Origin: Actinospineispora spinosispora DSM 44797 | GTDB lineage: Bacteria; Actinomycetota; Actinomycetes; Mycobacteriales; Pseudonocardiaceae | Direction: 5' to 3' | Assembly: GCF_000429025.1 (NCBI RefSeq) | Contig: NZ_KE386833.1 | Location: 510,582 to 574,581, forward strand | Length of the DNA stretch: 64,000 nucleotides | In this document: in pieces, positions 17,409 to 26,243 of the stretch | How positions within the stretch are numbered: the first letter of the stretch is position 1 | Layout of the letters: the number at the start of each line of letters is the position of its first letter | Notes under the pieces: generated by a model | The model's database searches: none | What the model was told of the DNA's origin: nothing | The model's input: only the letters and a program-made list of their open reading frames with translations | Translations under genes and position numbers: made by a program

Positions 17409-18480
17409 CGGCCCACTCTGACACGGCTCGTCCGAATCGGCAGGCCGCCACATAGTTCTGCGGCCGGGGCGAGTCGTGGAACCGCACGTCGTCGAACCCG
17501 GCGTCGGCGAGCATGCGCGCGGCCAGCTCGCGTCCCCACAGCGCGCCGAGTGCGGCACCGCCGTCCGCGCGGCAGGTCGGCACGCAGTACAGCAGGCTGA
17601 CCCCGTAGCTCAGCGCGGCGAACGGGTTGCCCAGGTTCTTCTCCAGGTCACTGGACAGGTTCACGTCCACCATGACGAAGACGCCGTCCGGTGTGAGTGC
17701 GCCCCGGATCCGTCGCAGCACCTCGTCGGGTTCCCGCTGGTCGTGGATCGCGTCGAACGCGGTGATCACGTCGAAGGAACCGTCGGTCGCGAGGGTGGTC
17801 GCGTCGGCGACCGTGAACGAGGCATTGGCCAGCCCCCTCGACGCGCGCTCCGCCTCGGCGAGCGCGATCGCATCGGGGGAGAGGTCGAGCCCGACGAAGC
17901 GTGACGCCGGAAACTCCTGGGCCATCAGGTTGATGGCGTGTCCGGTACCGCAGCCCAGGTCGAGCACCCTCGCCCCGGACCGGAGTCCGTCGACCAGGCC
18001 CGGTACGACCGGGAGGAACCCGCTGACCAGCTGCTCGTCATACACCCGCTGCCACTGCTCGCCGAGCGTGGCGCCCGCGACCGAGGCGAACGCGGAATGC
18101 GGAACCCCGCCGCCCTCGACGAAGCACCGCTGCACCTGGGGGAGCAGAACACCCAGGTTGGCCAGCATGCCGGCCGCCGGGCCGATGTTGCCGACCCCGC
18201 TTCCGGTGAGGAACGGCCGATGCTCCTCGGGCAGTGAGTACCGGCCGGTCGCCGCGTCGTAGGACAGGATCCCGCCGGTCACCATCGCCCCGAGCCACTC
18301 CCGCACGTAGCGCTCGTCCAGACCGGCCCGGACGGCGAGGTCCACGGCGTCGGCCGGACCTTCGGCCACCGCGTCGAACAAGCCGGTCCGATGCCCGATC
18401 GCGATGAGCAGGGTCAGGACGTTGCCCGTGACCAGGTCCAGCAGGCGCTCGCCGAACGCGGATGACTTGTCGGTGTCCAT
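17401..18480 (-). CDS. SAM-dependent methyltransferase with N-terminal winged helix (Rv2258c-like)
   Basis: 359 aa from ATG 18480. Residues 10-90 form a winged-helix-like dimerisation region (LTLLIAIGHRTGLFDAVAEGPADAVDLAVRAGLDERYVREWLGAMV). The class I SAM-binding motif I is VLDLGCGTGHAINLMA, with motif II FVGLDLSPDAIALAE. This layout is shared with Rv2258c and small-molecule O-/C-methyltransferases. It is first in a minus-strand operon with the thiolase-like and CoA-transferase genes and diverges from an acyl-CoA ligase gene. Confidence 0.87.
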   Translation of the reverse strand: MDTDKSSAFGERLLDLVTGNVLTLLIAIGHRTGLFDAVAEGPADAVDLAVRAGLDERYVREWLGAMVTGGILSYDAATGRYSLPEEHRPFLTGSGVGNIGPAAGMLANLGVLLPQVQRCFVEGGGVPHSAFASVAGATLGEQWQRVYDEQLVSGFLPVVPGLVDGLRSGARVLDLGCGTGHAINLMAQEFPASRFVGLDLSPDAIALAEAERASRGLANASFTVADATTLATDGSFDVITAFDAIHDQREPDEVLRRIRGALTPDGVFVMVDVNLSSDLEKNLGNPFAALSYGVSLLYCVPTCRADGGAALGALWGRELAARMLADAGFDDVRFHDSPRPQNYVAACRFGRAVSEWAGG

Positions 18481-18569
18481 CGGCGGAGCGTGCCCGGGGC
18501 CGGTCCGCGGTGTCCAGCTCAATGCCGGACGCCGCGCCGAACCGCTTCGCACGAGGTAGCGTCCCAGCG

Positions 18570-20126
18570 GTGGCGCTGCAGCAGAGCGAGACCGATGCGC
18601 AGTTTCCCTCCGGCTGGGCCCGATCCGCTCCCGGCAAACCGGCGGTCATCGTCCTGGACGAGGAACTGGCAGAGGTTCAACGACTGAGCTACGCGGAGCT
18701 GGACAGTCGCTCGATCCGGGTCGCACTGCTGTTGCGTGCCGAGGGACTCACCCCCGGGCGACACATCGCGGTGCTGATGGAGAACCGGGCCGAGATCTTC
18801 GAGGTCTGCTGGGCCGCGCAGCGCCTCGGGCTGTACGTAACGGTGGTGAACACCCACCTCGGGGTCGAGGAAGCCGGGTATGTGGTCGACGACTGCGAGG
18901 CGGCGGTCCTGTTCACCTCGGCCCGGATGGCACAGCTGGCGTCCGAGATCGTCGCGACCACGCCGAATGTCCGCCGGCGGCTGATGGTGGACCGTGCGGC
19001 CGTCGAGGTCGGTGGCGACCACGAGGACTACGAGAGCGCACTCGCCGAGGTGCCGGACGGCCCGCTGGCCGATCAGTGCGAGGGCGACACGATGCTCTAC
19101 TCCTCGGGCACCACCGGTCGGCCCAAGGGAGTCAAACGGCCCCTGGCTCTGGGCCCTATCGGCAGCGGGTTCCGGCTGCGCGCCATGTTCGAGTTGATGG
19201 GCTACGACGAGTCCGTCGTTTACCTGAGCCCGGCGCCGCTGTATCACGCGGCGCCGCTCGGCTACACCATGGCGGTGCACCGGGTGGGCGGGACGGTGCT
19301 GGTCATGCGGCGCTTCGACGCTCACAACGCACTTCGGCTGATCGAGCGTTTCCGGGTCACCCACGCCCAGTTCGTGCCGACGATGTTCATCCGCATGATC
19401 AAGCTGCCCACCGAGGTGCTCGCCCACGCCGATGTGTCGAGCCTCCGATCGGTCGTGCATGCCGCCGCTCCGTGCCCGGTCGAGCTCAAGCGCCGCATGA
19501 TCGACTGGTGGGGCCCGATCCTGTGGGAGTACTACGCGGGCACCGAGGGCAACGGCAGCACCCTGATCTCCTCAGCGGAGTGGCTGGCACATCCCGGCTC
19601 GGTGGGGCGAGCGGTGATCGGTTCGGTACGGATCCTCGACCCGGACGGCGCGTCCGTCGCCGTCGGGGAGACCGGCACCGTGTACTTCGCGGACGGGCCG
19701 CGGTTCGAATACCACAACGCTCCGGAGAAGACGGCCGGCAGCTACGCGCGGGACGGGTGGAGCACGCTCGGGGATGTCGGTCACGTCGATGAGGACGGCT
19801 ACCTGTACCTCACCGACCGGCTGTCGAACATGATCATCTCAGGTGGGGTGAACATCTATCCGCAGGAGACCGAGAACGTGCTGACCATGCATCCCTCGGT
19901 CGCCGACGCCGCCGTGATCGGGATTCCCGATCCGGAGATGGGGGAGCAGGTGAAGGCCGTGGTCCAGCTGGTCGATCCGAACGCCGGAACCCCGGAGCTG
20001 TCCGCCGCCTTGATCGATTACTGCAGGAGCCGGCTGGCGCACTACAAGTGCCCCAGGGTCGTGGAGTTCACCGAGGCGCTGCCCCGCCAGGACAACGGAA
20101 AGCTCTACAAGCGTCTGTTGCGGTAG
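18570..20126 (+). CDS. Acyl-CoA synthetase (AMP-dependent ligase)
   Basis: 518 aa from GTG 18570; an ATG at 18522 is an alternative. The AMP-binding P-loop is YSSGTTGRPKGVKRP, followed by EYYAGTEGNG, GYLYLTDRLSNMIISGGVNIYPQE (A8/hinge) and the catalytic lysine in PRQDNGKLYKR. It converts a carboxylic acid to acyl-CoA through an acyl-adenylate. It is divergent from the methyltransferase/thiolase/CoA-transferase operon and probably part of the same pathway. The substrate is not predictable. Confidence 0.88.
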   Translation: MALQQSETDAQFPSGWARSAPGKPAVIVLDEELAEVQRLSYAELDSRSIRVALLLRAEGLTPGRHIAVLMENRAEIFEVCWAAQRLGLYVTVVNTHLGVEEAGYVVDDCEAAVLFTSARMAQLASEIVATTPNVRRRLMVDRAAVEVGGDHEDYESALAEVPDGPLADQCEGDTMLYSSGTTGRPKGVKRPLALGPIGSGFRLRAMFELMGYDESVVYLSPAPLYHAAPLGYTMAVHRVGGTVLVMRRFDAHNALRLIERFRVTHAQFVPTMFIRMIKLPTEVLAHADVSSLRSVVHAAAPCPVELKRRMIDWWGPILWEYYAGTEGNGSTLISSAEWLAHPGSVGRAVIGSVRILDPDGASVAVGETGTVYFADGPRFEYHNAPEKTAGSYARDGWSTLGDVGHVDEDGYLYLTDRLSNMIISGGVNIYPQETENVLTMHPSVADAAVIGIPDPEMGEQVKAVVQLVDPNAGTPELSAALIDYCRSRLAHYKCPRVVEFTEALPRQDNGKLYKRLLR

Positions 20127-20197
20127 GTGTCCCCGCTGGCCTCGGGGTACACGGGTTGTCCCGCTGGTTCGGGGTGTCCCCGCTGGCCATTCAGTGT

Positions 20198-20311
20198 CTT
20201 GGCGTGGTCGGGCGGGATCAACCCCCCGCTGGCGCCGGCCTCGCACCCGTTCCTGGTTGCACGCCGTTCGGGGGCGAGGGTTCCGGGTTGACACCGCCCG
20301 ACCACGCCAAG
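20198..20311. repeat. 114-bp element with 18-bp perfect terminal inverted repeats
   Basis: Bases 20198-20215 (CTTGGCGTGGTCGGGCGG) are exactly complementary to 20294-20311. An inner CCTCGC/GCGAGG pair can pair too. The ends resemble a miniature inverted-repeat element, but I see no target-site duplication and no second copy in the window. Confidence 0.6.
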
Positions 20312-20416
20312 TGCGGGCCAGGATCGCGGGGACGGGGGCAGTCTGCGCGCCCACCGGGCCACGGCTGCGCCGCGTCCCCTGGGGTGCAGCGCGCCCGCCA
20401 GGTGATCAACATCGGC

Positions 20417-20488
20417 CACACCGCGCACCCACCGACCACACCGCGCCACGTGCACATCGCGCGGCGTGACCACAGGGTGCGCGGCGTG
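20417..20488. repeat. CACACCGCGCACC palindromic element, copy 1
   Basis: 72 bp starting CACACCGCGCACC and ending GGTGCGCGGCGTG (one mismatch to a perfect inverted end), with a GTGCAC centre. A clearly related copy lies at 37787-37857. Confidence 0.7.
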
Positions 20489-20495
20489 ACGGTTC

Positions 20496-20561
20496 CATGA
20501 TCACCACGGCTCCATGGCTGAATCCGCGCGGAAATTCAGCCACCACACCGTGGTGATCATG
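20496..20561. repeat. TGATCACCACGG palindromic element, copy 1
   Basis: 66 bp with 14-bp perfect arms (20496-20509 and 20548-20561) and a nested 8-bp pair (GGCTGAAT/ATTCAGCC). The second copy is at 63925-63988 with the same order of motifs and the same GAAA..CCGG flank on the right. Confidence 0.75.
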
Positions 20562-20730
20562 AAAAACCGGACCGGACCGGACCGGACCACGCCACCCACA
20601 CAGTCAGCTCCCCAAGAGCTCCGATAGGAGTTCCGGCGAAGGCCGGCGTAGTGGATGTCCGCAACCAATCCGCCCGACTGCCAGGGCGGCTCCCAGGGCG
20701 ACAACAAGCGCGCGCTTGGGCCGAAGGCCG

Positions 20731-20774
20731 AAAATCCTGAAGACGGCCCCCGAAGGGGGCCTCTTCAGGATTTT
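20731..20774 (-). terminator. Strong hairpin terminator of the GntR gene
   Basis: Arms 20731-20743 and 20762-20774 (AAAATCCTGAAGA and complement) enclose a second GGCCCCC/GGGGGCC stem. Read on the minus strand it ends in TTTT, a Rho-independent arrangement, about 36 bp after the gene stop. It is symmetrical and could also stop plus-strand transcripts. Confidence 0.82.
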
Positions 20775-20809
20775 GAGCGCGGAACAGGCCTAAGAAGCCA
20801 GCCCGAAAA

Positions 20810-22360
20810 TTACTGCCACCACTGGGGGAAGGTCTCCAGGTGGCGGACCATGCGGTGCCTAGCCAGGTCACCGTCGCCCGCGATCAAGGCGTCGACCACG
20901 CTGCGGTGCGCGGACTCCACGCTCTCGCCGGAGCAGCTGTTCTCCGGTGTCGGCTCCGCCGTCTCGGGGGACGCCAGCGAGTTGCGGGCCCACAGTGTGG
21001 TCAGGATGCGCAGGAACAGCGACAGCACCGGGTTGCCGGACAGTTCGGCGATCTCCAGGTGCAGCAGGTGCGGGAGCTCGTCGAGGTGGTGTTCCGACGT
21101 GGGCGCCTGGCCGATGTTCGCCTCGAACTGCAGCGCGGCCCGGAGCCTGCGGACGACCTCGGGTTCACCGGCGCGTGCCGCGACCGACTCGAGGCAGCCG
21201 AGCTCGACGCGTTCGCGCACGGCTCGCAGGTGCTCGATCTCGATGCCCTTGTAGTCCAGGTACAGGGCCATCGCGTCGATGCTCGCGCTGGGGTCGGGCT
21301 TGGCGACCACCAGTCCACCGCCGGGGCCTCGCCGCATGCGCGCGACCGAGTGGTACTCCAGCAGGCGTACCGCCTCGCGCAGCACGGCCCTGCTGACCTC
21401 GAACCGGTCGAGGAGTGCGCTCTCGGAACCGATGACCGAGCCGACCGGCCAGCCGCCGTCGTGAATCTCGACCATGATCCGGCGGGCGACGACCTCGGCG
21501 AGCTTCTGGTCCTGGGTGTGGCCGGGTGCGCCGCCGCCCCAGATCATCGAGGGCACGTCCTCGACGGACTCGGGGTGCCAGCCGAGGATGAACTTGGAGA
21601 ACTCTTCCAGGTGCTCGCCCGACAGGTACTCCGCGCGGGCGAAGTCACCCGCGACGACGGCGTTCACCAGCGCCTGGTGTGCCTTGCTCGACTCGGTGAG
21701 CGCGGGGTGGTCGCCCTCGGGAAGCTTGCTGAGCACGCCGCGCGCGTAGCGGTCGGTGAGCCGCAGCAGGACGTCCACGAACAGTCGCAGCGCGGGGTTG
21801 CCGGACAGCTCGGCCAGCACCAGGTGCATCTGGTGTCGAACCGTCGCGTCGGCGGCGGAGCCGGCGCCGATCTCCTCGGCGACGACGCTGCGCAGCAGCG
21901 GGATGCCTGCCTCGTTGATCCGCTTGGCCGCGAGTGCGACCGCGAGCGGCTCGATCAGCATGCGGGCGGCGAGAACGTGCTCGACGGTCGTTCCGACGAA
22001 CTCGAGGTAGACGACCATGGCGTTGGTCGCCGGTCCGGCGTCGGGAGCCTGGACGACGAGGCCGCCGGCGGGCCCGCGTCGCATCGCGGCGACGCGGTGG
22101 TGTTCGACGAGGCGAATCGCCTCCCGTAGCACCGCCCTGCTGACCTGGTAGCGCTCCCGCAGTTCGGACTCCGAGCCGAGAACTCGGCCGACCGGCCAGT
22201 TCATCCGCTTGATGTCCATCTCGATATCTCTGGCGACCCTTGCGGCGAGTTTGTCCGTTCCGCCGTTGTCGGTACCCGCGGCGGTGGCAAGGGTCGGCGC
22301 GGGCCATCCACGGCGTGCGCTCGGCACGGCGGTCGGACCGGCGTCGAAGTGGGCAATCAC
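20810..22360 (-). CDS. Tandem-duplicated GntR/FadR (FCD) transcriptional regulator
   Basis: 516 aa from GTG 22360, chosen for GAGGAG 6 bp upstream; longer frames reach ATG 22390 or 22465. It carries two complete regulator units in one chain. Winged helix 1 is at about 37-104 (GSESELRERYQVSRAVLREAI) with FCD domain 1 at about 115-258. Winged helix 2 is at about 285-355 (GSESALLDRFEVSRAVLREAV) with FCD domain 2 at about 365-510. Normal FadR-type proteins have one unit of about 240 aa. Both helix-turn-helix motifs look intact, so the monomer could bind a full operator. Target and ligand unknown; FCD domains usually sense carboxylic acids. Confidence 0.9.
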   Translation of the reverse strand: MIAHFDAGPTAVPSARRGWPAPTLATAAGTDNGGTDKLAARVARDIEMDIKRMNWPVGRVLGSESELRERYQVSRAVLREAIRLVEHHRVAAMRRGPAGGLVVQAPDAGPATNAMVVYLEFVGTTVEHVLAARMLIEPLAVALAAKRINEAGIPLLRSVVAEEIGAGSAADATVRHQMHLVLAELSGNPALRLFVDVLLRLTDRYARGVLSKLPEGDHPALTESSKAHQALVNAVVAGDFARAEYLSGEHLEEFSKFILGWHPESVEDVPSMIWGGGAPGHTQDQKLAEVVARRIMVEIHDGGWPVGSVIGSESALLDRFEVSRAVLREAVRLLEYHSVARMRRGPGGGLVVAKPDPSASIDAMALYLDYKGIEIEHLRAVRERVELGCLESVAARAGEPEVVRRLRAALQFEANIGQAPTSEHHLDELPHLLHLEIAELSGNPVLSLFLRILTTLWARNSLASPETAEPTPENSCSGESVESAHRSVVDALIAGDGDLARHRMVRHLETFPQWWQ

Positions 22361-22506
22361 GGCTGGCTCCTCGGGCTGCGGGCGCGTCATTCTACGCAGC
22401 CTGGACTGCTGAATACGGACTGTTTGGTGTGCTATATCGCCCGATAGGATGAGGTTCTTGGCCATTTTCGGCGTCGATCGGGTTCCTCTTCAAGGGAATC
22501 TAACAA

Positions 22507-23391
22507 TCAGGACAAGGATTGCAGTTCGTAATGGACACCGGTCAACTGTTCTGAGAGGTCCCACAGGCCACTCTGAACCCGGCGGTCCCGCGATGCCGCG
22601 CTCGACCCGACCGGTTTGGGATGGCCGCGCATCTCGCCGGGGCCACCTGGGCCCAGGTATGTGCCGCCGAGGAGGTCCGGTTTCGTCGCCGCGCACAGAA
22701 CGGGCAGGGCCCCCATGGCGGCGGACTGCGCGAAGATCATGTTAGCGACGCCCATCAGTCGATCCTGCAACGACTCGGTGTGTGACTGGAGATTAGTCGA
22801 GGCATAGCCGGGATGGGCCGCCAGCGAACGTAATCGTGATCTTGCTGAGGACAACCTGTGCTGCAGTTCGTAGCTGAACATCAGGTTGGCGAGCTTCGAC
22901 TGGCCGTAGGCCAGCCAGCGTTGGTAGCCGCCCTGCCAGTTGGGGTCGTCCAGCCGGATTCGGCCGATACGGTGCATGAAGCTGGACACCGTGACCACGC
23001 GGTCGGTGATGCGGGGCAGTAAACGGGCGGTGAGGGCGAAGTGGCCGAGATGGTTGGTGCCGAACTGCAGCTCGAACCCGTCCGCCGTGTACTTGCGCGG
23101 CGGCGCCATCACCCCGGCGTTGTTGACCAGTACGTCGATCGGCTCGTCGAGATCGAGCGCGAACGCCGCTACCGAGGACAGGTCGGAGAGATCGAGCGCG
23201 CGCACCTCGAACGTGCCGGGGAGCCCCGCGATCGCCGCGCGGCCCTTCTCGACGTCGCGGCACGCGCAGATGACCTTGGCGCCGGCGGCGGCCAGTGCCG
23301 TGGCGCTGACGAGCCCGAGGCCGCTGTTGGCCCCGGTGACAACAAACGTCCGGCCGTGCTGGTCCGGGATGTCCTTCGTCGTCCACGCCAT
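22507..23391 (-). CDS. Short-chain dehydrogenase (retinol dehydrogenase-like)
   Basis: 294 aa. The cofactor motif is [14 protein letters not shown] (TGxxxGxG), the NNAG motif is [12 protein letters not shown], and the catalytic pair is Tyr/Lys in YGQSKLAN with Ser in TVSSFMHR. The opening [22 protein letters not shown] and the [17 protein letters not shown] stretch are characteristic of actinobacterial RDH-like SDRs of about 300 aa. CACRDVEKG with an Arg after the second strand suggests NADP. It is a single gene with no operon context. Confidence 0.88.
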   Translation of the reverse strand: MAWTTKDIPDQHGRTFVVTGANSGLGLVSATALAAAGAKVICACRDVEKGRAAIAGLPGTFEVRALDLSDLSSVAAFALDLDEPIDVLVNNAGVMAPPRKYTADGFELQFGTNHLGHFALTARLLPRITDRVVTVSSFMHRIGRIRLDDPNWQGGYQRWLAYGQSKLANLMFSYELQHRLSSARSRLRSLAAHPGYASTNLQSHTESLQDRLMGVANMIFAQSAAMGALPVLCAATKPDLLGGTYLGPGGPGEMRGHPKPVGSSAASRDRRVQSGLWDLSEQLTGVHYELQSLS

Positions 23392-23468
23392 GTGGGCAGA
23401 CTAGGAGAAATCCGCACACTCTGTTGGTTGAATGAGCAACAAACAGGCCTTTCGTGGTTCATCCCATA

Positions 23469-23493
23469 GGGTCAAACGGGCCCTGTTTCACCC
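23469..23493 (-). terminator. Imperfect hairpin after sigC
   Basis: GGGTCAAACGGG is followed directly by CCCTGTTTCACCC, giving an interrupted stem 25 bp long that ends about 24 bp beyond the sigma factor stop. Confidence 0.5.
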
Positions 23494-23516
23494 GGTCGGT
23501 GCGCATCGAGGGGTGG

Positions 23517-24143
23517 CTACTGCCCCGCCGCGTCCAGCTGGTCGTCGTCTTCGTCGAACACCGCCGAGCCCGACGCGGAGGCTCCGTTGTCCAACGCGGC
23601 CACCAGATCGGCGCGAGCTCGCGCGACCCGGGAACGGATCGTCCCGACCGGACATCCACACACGGTCGCGGCTTCGCCGTAGCTCAGATCGAGCATCTGG
23701 GTCAGCACGAACGCCTCGCGCCGGTCCGCGTGCAGCGCCAGCACGAGCTCGCGCAACAGCACCCGCTCCTCGACGGCGGGAACCGGTTCGGTGTTCTCGG
23801 CGACCAGCTCCCAGCCGGGGAACGAGCCAGCCCGGGGCCTGCGCACGATGGACCTGATGTGGTCGGCGGCGGTTCTGCGCGCGATCGACAACAGCCAGGT
23901 CCGGGCCGATGACCGGCCGGCGAACCGGGGAAGCGAGCGAAGCGCGCGCAGATAGGTCTCCTGGGCCAGGTCCTCCGCTTCGCGGGAGCCGACGAGCCCG
24001 GAGAGGAACCGCTGGACATCGCGCTGGGTGGCCTGGACGAACCTGATCGTCGCCTCGGCATCGCCTCGGGCGCCGGCCAGCGCGAGTCTGGTCACGTCGT
24101 CGTCGCGGATACCACCGGCCACAGCAACGGAGCGTACGGGCAT
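23517..24143 (-). CDS. sigC: ECF sigma factor, SigC type
   Basis: 208 aa. Region 2 reads SREAEDLAQETYLRALRSLPRF and SSARTWLLSIARRTAADHIRS. Region 4 reads REAFVLTQMLDLSYGEAATVCGCPVGTIRSRVARARADL. From memory these segments match mycobacterial SigC closely, including LLTQ-LSY-AAVCGCPVGTIRSRVARAR. In mycobacteria sigC also lies among cobalamin genes, as it does here with cobL, cobK and cobH nearby. The divergent gene 50 bp away encodes a zinc-finger membrane protein that is the obvious anti-sigma candidate. Target promoters are unknown; SigC in relatives has been tied to copper or respiratory functions. Confidence 0.85.
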   Translation of the reverse strand: MPVRSVAVAGGIRDDDVTRLALAGARGDAEATIRFVQATQRDVQRFLSGLVGSREAEDLAQETYLRALRSLPRFAGRSSARTWLLSIARRTAADHIRSIVRRPRAGSFPGWELVAENTEPVPAVEERVLLRELVLALHADRREAFVLTQMLDLSYGEAATVCGCPVGTIRSRVARARADLVAALDNGASASGSAVFDEDDDQLDAAGQ

Positions 24144-24193
24144 CGCGTGAACAAGCCGGAACCATGGGGCCGCGTCGAGCGACTAACACCGGT

Positions 24194-24955
24194 ATGAGGT
24201 GTGCGAGCTGTCGGGACGCGCTGTCGGCGATGCTGGACGGTGAGGAACTAGCGGAGGAACGGCTCTTGGTACAGGCCCATCTGGCCGAATGCCTCGAGTG
24301 CGCCCGGTTCGCCGAGCGTTCGGCGCACGTCACCCGCATGGCCAGGACCGAGCTGGTCGAGCCGCTGGCCGACCTGAGCGTGGCGCTGCGGGACGTGATC
24401 GCCGAGCGGTCCTCGGTCACCCGGTTCGACTGGCTGACCTCCTTGCGAGTGCTGCTCGCCGCGATCGGCGTCGGTCAGCTCGGACTCGTCACCGGTGAGC
24501 TGCTGTCCAGCGCCGGCCACGACGATGCGCCCGCGGGTGTCGACGGTGCGACACTCCTGCACTTCTCGCACGAGAGCTCGGCGTGGAACCTGGCCCTCGC
24601 GGTCGGGTTCCTGTGCGCGGCCGTCAGCCCTAGCCGCACCCGGGGCCTGGTGCCGTTGGTGGCCGCATTCGTGTGCGGGGTGATGACGCTGAGCGTCGTC
24701 GATCTGCTCGGCGGCAAGGTGGGTGGCTCGCGCCTGATGTCGCACGGCGTCGCGGTCCTCGGACTCGTCACACTGCTCGCGCTGACCAGGGCGATGGTCC
24801 GCCACCATCCGAACGGAAGCCCGGACACCATGGCCGGGGACCTGCCGGAGCATCTCGAGGACCGCTCCATCAGCGCGGTCATGGTCCGGCACTCCGGCAT
24901 CCAGCACGACGGAGGTGACGACCTGAAGCCGACCGCTCGCCACCGCGCGGCCTGA
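24194..24955 (+). CDS. Zinc-finger (zf-HC2) membrane protein, putative anti-sigma factor
   Basis: 253 aa from ATG 24194; an in-frame ATG at 24164 would add 10 residues. The N-terminus has an anti-sigma zinc finger: CASC at the start, then HLAECLECARF (H-x3-C-x2-C). About four to five membrane segments follow between residues 85 and 205 (VLLAAIGVGQLGLVTGELL, LALAVGFLCAAVS, LVPLVAAFVCGVMTLSV, GVAVLGLVTLLAL), then a cytoplasmic tail with several His. It diverges from sigC across 50 bp, which implies control of SigC from the membrane, possibly in response to metal or redox. This pairing is inference from gene order. Confidence 0.75.
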   Translation: MRCASCRDALSAMLDGEELAEERLLVQAHLAECLECARFAERSAHVTRMARTELVEPLADLSVALRDVIAERSSVTRFDWLTSLRVLLAAIGVGQLGLVTGELLSSAGHDDAPAGVDGATLLHFSHESSAWNLALAVGFLCAAVSPSRTRGLVPLVAAFVCGVMTLSVVDLLGGKVGGSRLMSHGVAVLGLVTLLALTRAMVRHHPNGSPDTMAGDLPEHLEDRSISAVMVRHSGIQHDGGDDLKPTARHRAA

Positions 24956-24970
24956 TGACACGATGAGGTC

Positions 24971-26194
24971 GTGGTCGCGGACAGCTCGAAGTCTCCTGTT
25001 CTGGTGGTCGGCATCGGCGCCGACGGGTGGACCGGGATGTCCCCGGCCGCGCGGCGGGCGGTGACCGACGCTGACGTGGTGATCGGCAGCGCCCGGCAGC
25101 TGGAGCTGCTCGACCCGGTCGACGCCGAGCTCATCCGCTGGCCGAGCCCCATGCTGCCTGCCCTGCCAGACCTCTTCGACCGGCTCGGGTCCAGACGCGT
25201 GTGTGCGTTGGCCAGCGGCGATCCGATGCTGTTCGGCCTCGGCTCGACCCTGTCCCGGGTGCTCGGGCCGGACCGGATCGAGGTCGTCCCGCACCAGTCC
25301 TCGGTCTCCCTGGCCTGCGCTCGGTTGCGCTGGGCGATCCAGGAGGTCACGGTGATCAGCGCGGTCGGTCGGTCATGGGACCGGCTGCGCGGGGTGGTCG
25401 CGCCCGGCCGGCGGATTCTGGTGCTCAGTCCGGACGAGCACGGACCGGCGCGGGTCGCGAAGGTGCTCGCCGAGCTGGGCTACCGGGCGAGCGAGCTGAC
25501 GGTCCTCGAACAGCTGGGCGGCCCGGGCGAGCGGGTGACCCAAGGGCGGGCGGAGGGCTGGGACGGCCCCGAGGGCGATCCGCTGGTCGTCGTCGCGGTG
25601 CACTGCGTCGCGGACCCGGGAACGAGAGGCCTCTCGACGGTCCCCGGGCTTCCCGACGACGTCTTCGAGAACGACGGCCAGCTGACGAAACGTGAGGTCC
25701 GTGCACTCACCCTGGCCCGGCTGGAGCCACTGCCCGGACAGCTGCTGTGGGACGTCGGGGCGGGCGCGGGCAGCATCGCCATCGAGTGGCTGCGAGCGGA
25801 CCAGACGTGCCGGGCCATCGCGGTGGAGCACGACGAGACCAGGGCCGCACGCATCGGCCGCAACGCCGCCGCGCTGGGCGTACCGGCCCTCGACGTTGTG
25901 GTGGGCAGGGCTCCCGAGGCGCTCGACGGCCTCGAGACCCCCTCGACGATCTTCATCGGCGGCGGCGTCACGGCAGAGGGAGTCCTGCCCGCGTGCTGGT
26001 CAGCGCTGCGACCAGGCGGAAGGCTGGTGGCCAACGCCGTGACGGTGGAAGCCGAGGCGGTGCTTGCCGCCGCCTACGCCGACCACGGCGGTTCGCTCAC
26101 CCGGATCGAGATCCAGCGCGCGGCCCCGATCGGTGGTTTCACCGGCTGGCGCCCGGCGATGCCGGTTACCCAGTGGGTCGTTGACAGGCCCTAG
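24971..26194 (+). CDS. cobL: Precorrin-6Y C5,15-methyltransferase (decarboxylating), CbiE-CbiT fusion
   Basis: 407 aa from GTG 24971. The N-terminal half (1-205) is a CbiE-type tetrapyrrole methylase (VVGIGADGWTGMSPAARRAV, ASGDPMLFGLGSTL). The C-terminal half (220-407) is a CbiT-type class I methyltransferase with SAM motif DVGAGAGSIAIEWLR and IFIGGGVTAEG. It methylates C5 and C15 and decarboxylates the acetate side chain during corrin ring synthesis. It follows the zinc-finger gene by 15 bp and may be co-transcribed. cbiD, cobK and cobH are nearby but on separate transcripts. Confidence 0.93.
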   Translation: MVADSSKSPVLVVGIGADGWTGMSPAARRAVTDADVVIGSARQLELLDPVDAELIRWPSPMLPALPDLFDRLGSRRVCALASGDPMLFGLGSTLSRVLGPDRIEVVPHQSSVSLACARLRWAIQEVTVISAVGRSWDRLRGVVAPGRRILVLSPDEHGPARVAKVLAELGYRASELTVLEQLGGPGERVTQGRAEGWDGPEGDPLVVVAVHCVADPGTRGLSTVPGLPDDVFENDGQLTKREVRALTLARLEPLPGQLLWDVGAGAGSIAIEWLRADQTCRAIAVEHDETRAARIGRNAAALGVPALDVVVGRAPEALDGLETPSTIFIGGGVTAEGVLPACWSALRPGGRLVANAVTVEAEAVLAAAYADHGGSLTRIEIQRAAPIGGFTGWRPAMPVTQWVVDRP

Positions 26195-26243
26195 CGCTCC
26201 GCCTCGTACCCGGCTCCAAGGCATCTCGGCTGCGCCGTCGACT

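Larger units (their letters stand above)
20127..20809. other. Gene-free repeat island
   Basis: 683 bp between the acyl-CoA ligase and GntR genes. In order it holds: an imperfect tandem of TGTCCCCGCTGGCC type units (20128-20190), a 114-bp element with 18-bp inverted ends, a 72-bp palindromic element, a 66-bp palindromic element, a short CCGGA tandem (about 20566-20587), and the terminator of the GntR gene. No coding region is credible. Confidence 0.75.

Noticed and set aside
20127-20500. Short open frames within the repeat island
   Set aside because: They run through palindromes and tandem units and have no ribosome-binding sites or recognisable motifs.
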